In this document: piece after piece, positions 45,764 to 48,566 of the stretch
Layout: each line of letters opens with the position of its first letter
Position numbering within the stretch: the stretch's first letter is position 1
Source: Bacteroidales bacterium
Lineage (GTDB): Bacteria > Bacteroidota > Bacteroidia > Bacteroidales > JAFGUD01
DNA: 48,566 nucleotides
Assembly: GCA_016936595.1 (NCBI GenBank)
Contig: JAFGXO010000098.1
Location: 1 to 48,566, forward strand
Reading direction: 5' to 3'
Made by a program: the position numbers and the translations under genes
Notes under the pieces: generated by a model
What the model saw: only the letters and a program-made list of their open reading frames with translations
Databases searched by the model: none
Told to the model about the DNA's origin: nothing

Positions 45764-46783
45764 TTATTTATTTCCAACTCTAAAAATTTCATCAATATTC
45801 TTATCCAAAAAATCAGGAATTTGAGAAATTAAAACACTTGTTCGTCCTCCTGCGGCATTTTTATGACCTCCCCCATTAAAAAACACTCGTGCGATATTGC
45901 TTACATCAAAGTTGCCTTTAGACCTCAAAGAAAGATGTACACCGTCATCATTTTCGGTAAAAAGTATTGAAAATTTCACTTCGGCAAGCGACAAAGGCAT
46001 ATTAACTAAATTTTCCAAATCTCCGGATTTATAACCATATTGTTCTTTTTCTTTTAAAGAAATTGTGATATATGCTGTTTGATATTTTTCGACAAAAGTT
46101 AATTTTTTATGGAGTAAATATCCAATAAATTTTAATCTTGAAATAGGGAAATTATTAAAAAGTCCACTTACAATTTTACTCTTATTAATATCATGCGAAA
46201 GAAGTTCAGAAACAGTAGCAAAAGTTTTGCTGGTAACAGAATCGTACATAAAATTTCCTGTATCGCTTGCTATTCCCATGTAAATATATTCTGCAACATC
46301 TTTATTGATATTTGAATTATCAATTATTTTCAAAAAATCATAAACCAATTCTGCCGCCGAGCTACTATTTGTGTCAACAAACATAAAATCAGCAATTTCT
46401 TTTGGTTCACGATGATGATCAATAACAATTTTTAATGCCTTAGAAACTTCAACAGAGTCTGCCAAATCGTCAATTCTACTAAAGTCACTAAAATCAATCA
46501 TAAAAATTACATCAGCATCGGTAATATAATCAACGGCAGTCCATGGCGATTTTTCATAAATTAAAATATCATTAAAATCATCTACCCAATTAAAAAAGAG
46601 CGGAACTTGGTTGGGTACAATAACTTTTGTTTGAATATTTTTTCTTTTAAAAAATTTTGAAACCGCTAATGATGCTCCAAGCGAATCGCCGTCTATATTT
46701 TTATGGCCAATTACTACTATGTTTTTTGCATTTCCCAACGTATCTGTAAATGCGTTTATAATATCTAAGTCAAATACACTCAT
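45764..46783 (-). CDS. nrnA: DHH-family oligoribonuclease / pAp phosphatase
   Basis: A 339-residue manganese enzyme that hydrolyses short oligoribonucleotides, often also 3'-phosphoadenosine 5'-phosphate. The DHH domain has GHKNIDGDSLG (His27, Asp31, Asp33), an Asp in MIDFSDFSR (Asp97) and the DHH motif in VIDHHREP (122-124). The DHHA1 domain ends with GGGHKNAAGGR near 309. The first motif is the normal HxxxDxD arrangement, so all metal ligands appear present. Length is standard for NrnA. The role is RNA turnover, perhaps sulfur-assimilation by-product removal. Confidence 0.9.
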   Translation of the reverse strand: MSVFDLDIINAFTDTLGNAKNIVVIGHKNIDGDSLGASLAVSKFFKRKNIQTKVIVPNQVPLFFNWVDDFNDILIYEKSPWTAVDYITDADVIFMIDFSDFSRIDDLADSVEVSKALKIVIDHHREPKEIADFMFVDTNSSSAAELVYDFLKIIDNSNINKDVAEYIYMGIASDTGNFMYDSVTSKTFATVSELLSHDINKSKIVSGLFNNFPISRLKFIGYLLHKKLTFVEKYQTAYITISLKEKEQYGYKSGDLENLVNMPLSLAEVKFSILFTENDDGVHLSLRSKGNFDVSNIARVFFNGGGHKNAAGGRTSVLISQIPDFLDKNIDEIFRVGNK

Positions 46784-46924
46784 TTTATTTTTTATTTATA
46801 TTCTTGATTACAAAAAAACTATATTTTTCTTGAAATACGAAAACATTTTATTTAAACTTTGGATAAAATCACCAAAAGTTAATTAGATATTTTTTTAAAA
46901 CTTATTTTATCGGACTTATATTAA

Positions 46925-46952
46925 CAAAAAACGCCCCATTAAAGGAGCGTTT
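46925..46952 (-). terminator. Rho-independent terminator of the ALDH7-type gene
   Basis: On the minus strand AAACGCTCC, loop TTTAAT, GGGGCGTTT gives a 9-bp stem with one G-U pair, followed by a T-run. It lies 23 bases after the dehydrogenase stop. The plus-strand version has a C-A mismatch, showing the direction. Confidence 0.82.
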
Positions 46953-46974
46953 AATTATGATATTATAAAAAAAC

Positions 46975-48528
46975 TTAAAAATCAAATTTAATACCTTGGG
47001 CTAAAGGAAGCTCAGTGCCAAAGTTAATAGTTGTAGTTTGACGACGCATGTAAATTTTCCATGAATCAGAACCTGATTCACGTCCACCTCCTGTGTCTTT
47101 TTCACCACCAAATGCACCACCAATTTCAGCACCCGAAGTTCCGATATTTACGTTTGCAATACCGCAATCTGAACCGGCAGCAGAGATAAATTTCTCAGTT
47201 TCGAGCATATTGCGAGAAAAAATAGCCGATGATAAACCTTGAGGTACATCATTGTGCATTTGAATTGCTTCATCGATATCTTTAAATTTCATTACATAAA
47301 GAATAGGAGCAAAAGTTTCTTCTTGAACAATATTAAATTCGTTTTTTGCTTCAATAATTGTAGGAAGAACATAAGTTCCGGTTTCAAAACCTTTGCCAGA
47401 AAGAACTTTGTTACCGAAAAGAACTTTCCCTCCTTCTTTTTCAGCTTCGCCAATTGCCCAAGTATATGCTTCAACCGATGATTTGTCGATTAGTGGACCA
47501 ACAAGAGTATCTGAATCGAGTGAATGTCCGATTTTTTCAGAAACACCTTTGTAAGCGTTTACTATTCTTTCAACATAAGCATCATAAATATCTTCTTGGA
47601 TAAACAATCGACGAGTAGAAGTACAACGTTGTCCGGCAGTACCAACAGCACCAAAAACGATAGCTCTGAGAGCCATATCAAGATCAGCTTCTTTTGAAAC
47701 GATAATTGCGTTGTTTCCACCAAGTTCAAGGATAGTTTTACCCAGACGTTGTCCTACTCTACTTGCAACTTTACGACCGATAGCTACAGAACCGGTTACC
47801 GAGATTAAAGGCATACGTTTGTCGTCGATAAAATCTGTTCCAAGCACTTTTGAACCGGCAATTACAAGATTGATAATGCCTTCGGGTAAGTTATTAGCTC
47901 TAAGCACGTTAGCCATAATATTTTGAGTAGCAACAGCACAAAGAGGAGTTTTTGAAGAAGGTTTCCAAACAACAGTATCACCGGCAATAAGAGCTAACAT
48001 TGTATTCCAAGCCCAAACAGCAACCGGAAAATTAAATGCAGAAATTACTCCAACAACACCAAGAGGTTCATAATGATCGAACATACGATGTTTTTCTCTT
48101 TCAGATTGCATAGTGTAACCATACAATTGGCGAGATTGACCAACAGCAAAATCGGCAATGTCAATCATTTCTTGAACTTCGCCTAAACCTTCTTGATAAA
48201 TTTTACCCATTTCATACGAAACAAGTCGTCCTAAATCGGCTTTATATTTACGAAGTTCTTCGCCCATTTGACGAACAATTTCGCCACGTTTAGGAGCAGG
48301 AACTTCACGCCAAATTTTAAAAGCTGCTTTTGCAGTTTCCATTATTTTTTCGTAGTCTTCTTTAGAAGCTTCTTGAATTTTACCAATTAATTCACCATCA
48401 GCGGGTGCATACGATTCGATAATTTTACCGGTAGTATCAAACCACTCAGTTCCGGTAGTTGCTCCTGAATTAAGTTCAGTTAAACCTAATCTTTCGAGAG
48501 TTTCTTTCATTCCGAATTTATCTGTCAT
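46975..48528 (-). CDS. ALDH7-type aldehyde dehydrogenase (alpha-aminoadipate semialdehyde dehydrogenase-like)
   Basis: A 517-residue NAD-dependent dehydrogenase. The catalytic Cys302 is in GQRCTSTRR, the general base Glu268 in ELGGNNA, the oxyanion Asn166 in FNFPVA and the cofactor Lys189 in VVWKPS. The sequence (GTAGQRCTSTRRLF, GAEIGGAFGGEKDTGGGRESGSDSWK) matches the ALDH7/antiquitin group, whose members oxidise alpha-aminoadipate semialdehyde in lysine degradation. The role in lysine breakdown is inferred; betaine aldehyde or other aldehydes are possible. The 38 bases upstream of the start reach the window edge, so its promoter is not seen. Confidence 0.9.
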   Translation of the reverse strand: MTDKFGMKETLERLGLTELNSGATTGTEWFDTTGKIIESYAPADGELIGKIQEASKEDYEKIMETAKAAFKIWREVPAPKRGEIVRQMGEELRKYKADLGRLVSYEMGKIYQEGLGEVQEMIDIADFAVGQSRQLYGYTMQSEREKHRMFDHYEPLGVVGVISAFNFPVAVWAWNTMLALIAGDTVVWKPSSKTPLCAVATQNIMANVLRANNLPEGIINLVIAGSKVLGTDFIDDKRMPLISVTGSVAIGRKVASRVGQRLGKTILELGGNNAIIVSKEADLDMALRAIVFGAVGTAGQRCTSTRRLFIQEDIYDAYVERIVNAYKGVSEKIGHSLDSDTLVGPLIDKSSVEAYTWAIGEAEKEGGKVLFGNKVLSGKGFETGTYVLPTIIEAKNEFNIVQEETFAPILYVMKFKDIDEAIQMHNDVPQGLSSAIFSRNMLETEKFISAAGSDCGIANVNIGTSGAEIGGAFGGEKDTGGGRESGSDSWKIYMRRQTTTINFGTELPLAQGIKFDF

Positions 48529-48566
48529 AATTTTTATTTTTTATTTATTTGTTTATTATTTTTTAA

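Overview
The window is about 48.6 kb of AT-rich chromosomal DNA (estimated near 30 percent G+C) from a member of the Bacteroidota. The evidence is a type IX secretion (T9SS) repertoire (a PorP/SprF protein, a type A sorting domain, a gliding-motility-type C-terminal domain), a fused SecDF, a short 286-residue primary sigma factor, a 668-residue urocanate hydratase, many lipoproteins with Bacteroidota-like signals, start codons without obvious Shine-Dalgarno sequences, and several -7 elements of the Bacteroidota type TAnnTTTG. The genus cannot be fixed from the sequence. No rRNA, tRNA, CRISPR array, insertion sequence, integrase or prophage gene was seen, so this looks like ordinary core chromosome with lineage-specific surface genes.

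Layout. 1-1.7 kb (+): the 3' part of a MORN-repeat protein and an e(P4)-type lipoprotein phosphatase, closed by a bidirectional terminator. 1.8-15.4 kb (all -): an internally duplicated secreted propeller-like protein, cinA, aroK translationally coupled to a tiny PID-motif membrane protein, a T9SS cargo protein, a fused LeuC-LeuD-type dehydratase, purA, and a giant ABC half-transporter downstream of a small exported protein and a lipoprotein. 15.7-20.6 kb: rpoD (+), nth (-), a DegP-type protease (+), an outer-membrane barrel protein with an acidic coiled coil (-) and a small exported protein (-). 21-23.6 kb (-): rsgA and two lipoproteins. 23.7-25.8 kb (+): an AI-2E-type permease and miaA. 25.9-27.5 kb (-): a MuiA/DUF4139 protein. 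27.8-37.6 kb (+): secDF, then a surface module (T9SS type B C-type lectin, PorP/SprF, OmpA/PD40), then mtaB. 37.7-48.5 kb (-): hutU, a 1168-residue sensor-phosphatase, mgsA, a YfcC-type carrier, nrnA and an ALDH7-type dehydrogenase.

How the genes may work together. Housekeeping functions dominate: tRNA modification (miaA, mtaB), ribosome assembly (rsgA), protein export (secDF) and quality control (degP), DNA repair (nth), nucleotide and shikimate metabolism. Around these lie envelope genes. The most coherent accessory unit is 31.0-36.2 kb: a secreted lectin that keeps the EPN and WND calcium/sugar motifs, followed by a PorP/SprF protein and a peptidoglycan-binding OmpA protein, the usual partners of large T9SS type B adhesins. 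A perfect 18-bp LacI/PurR-like palindrome lies just upstream. The right end (hutU, YfcC carrier, mgsA, ALDH7) suggests use of amino acids as carbon source, but these genes do not form one operon.

No wholly new defence or mobile system is evident. The best candidates for undescribed biology are the palindrome-lectin-PorP-OmpA module, the PID-motif miniprotein coupled to aroK, the orphan LeuC-LeuD fusion, and the ABC transporter with an N-terminal TerB-like region.
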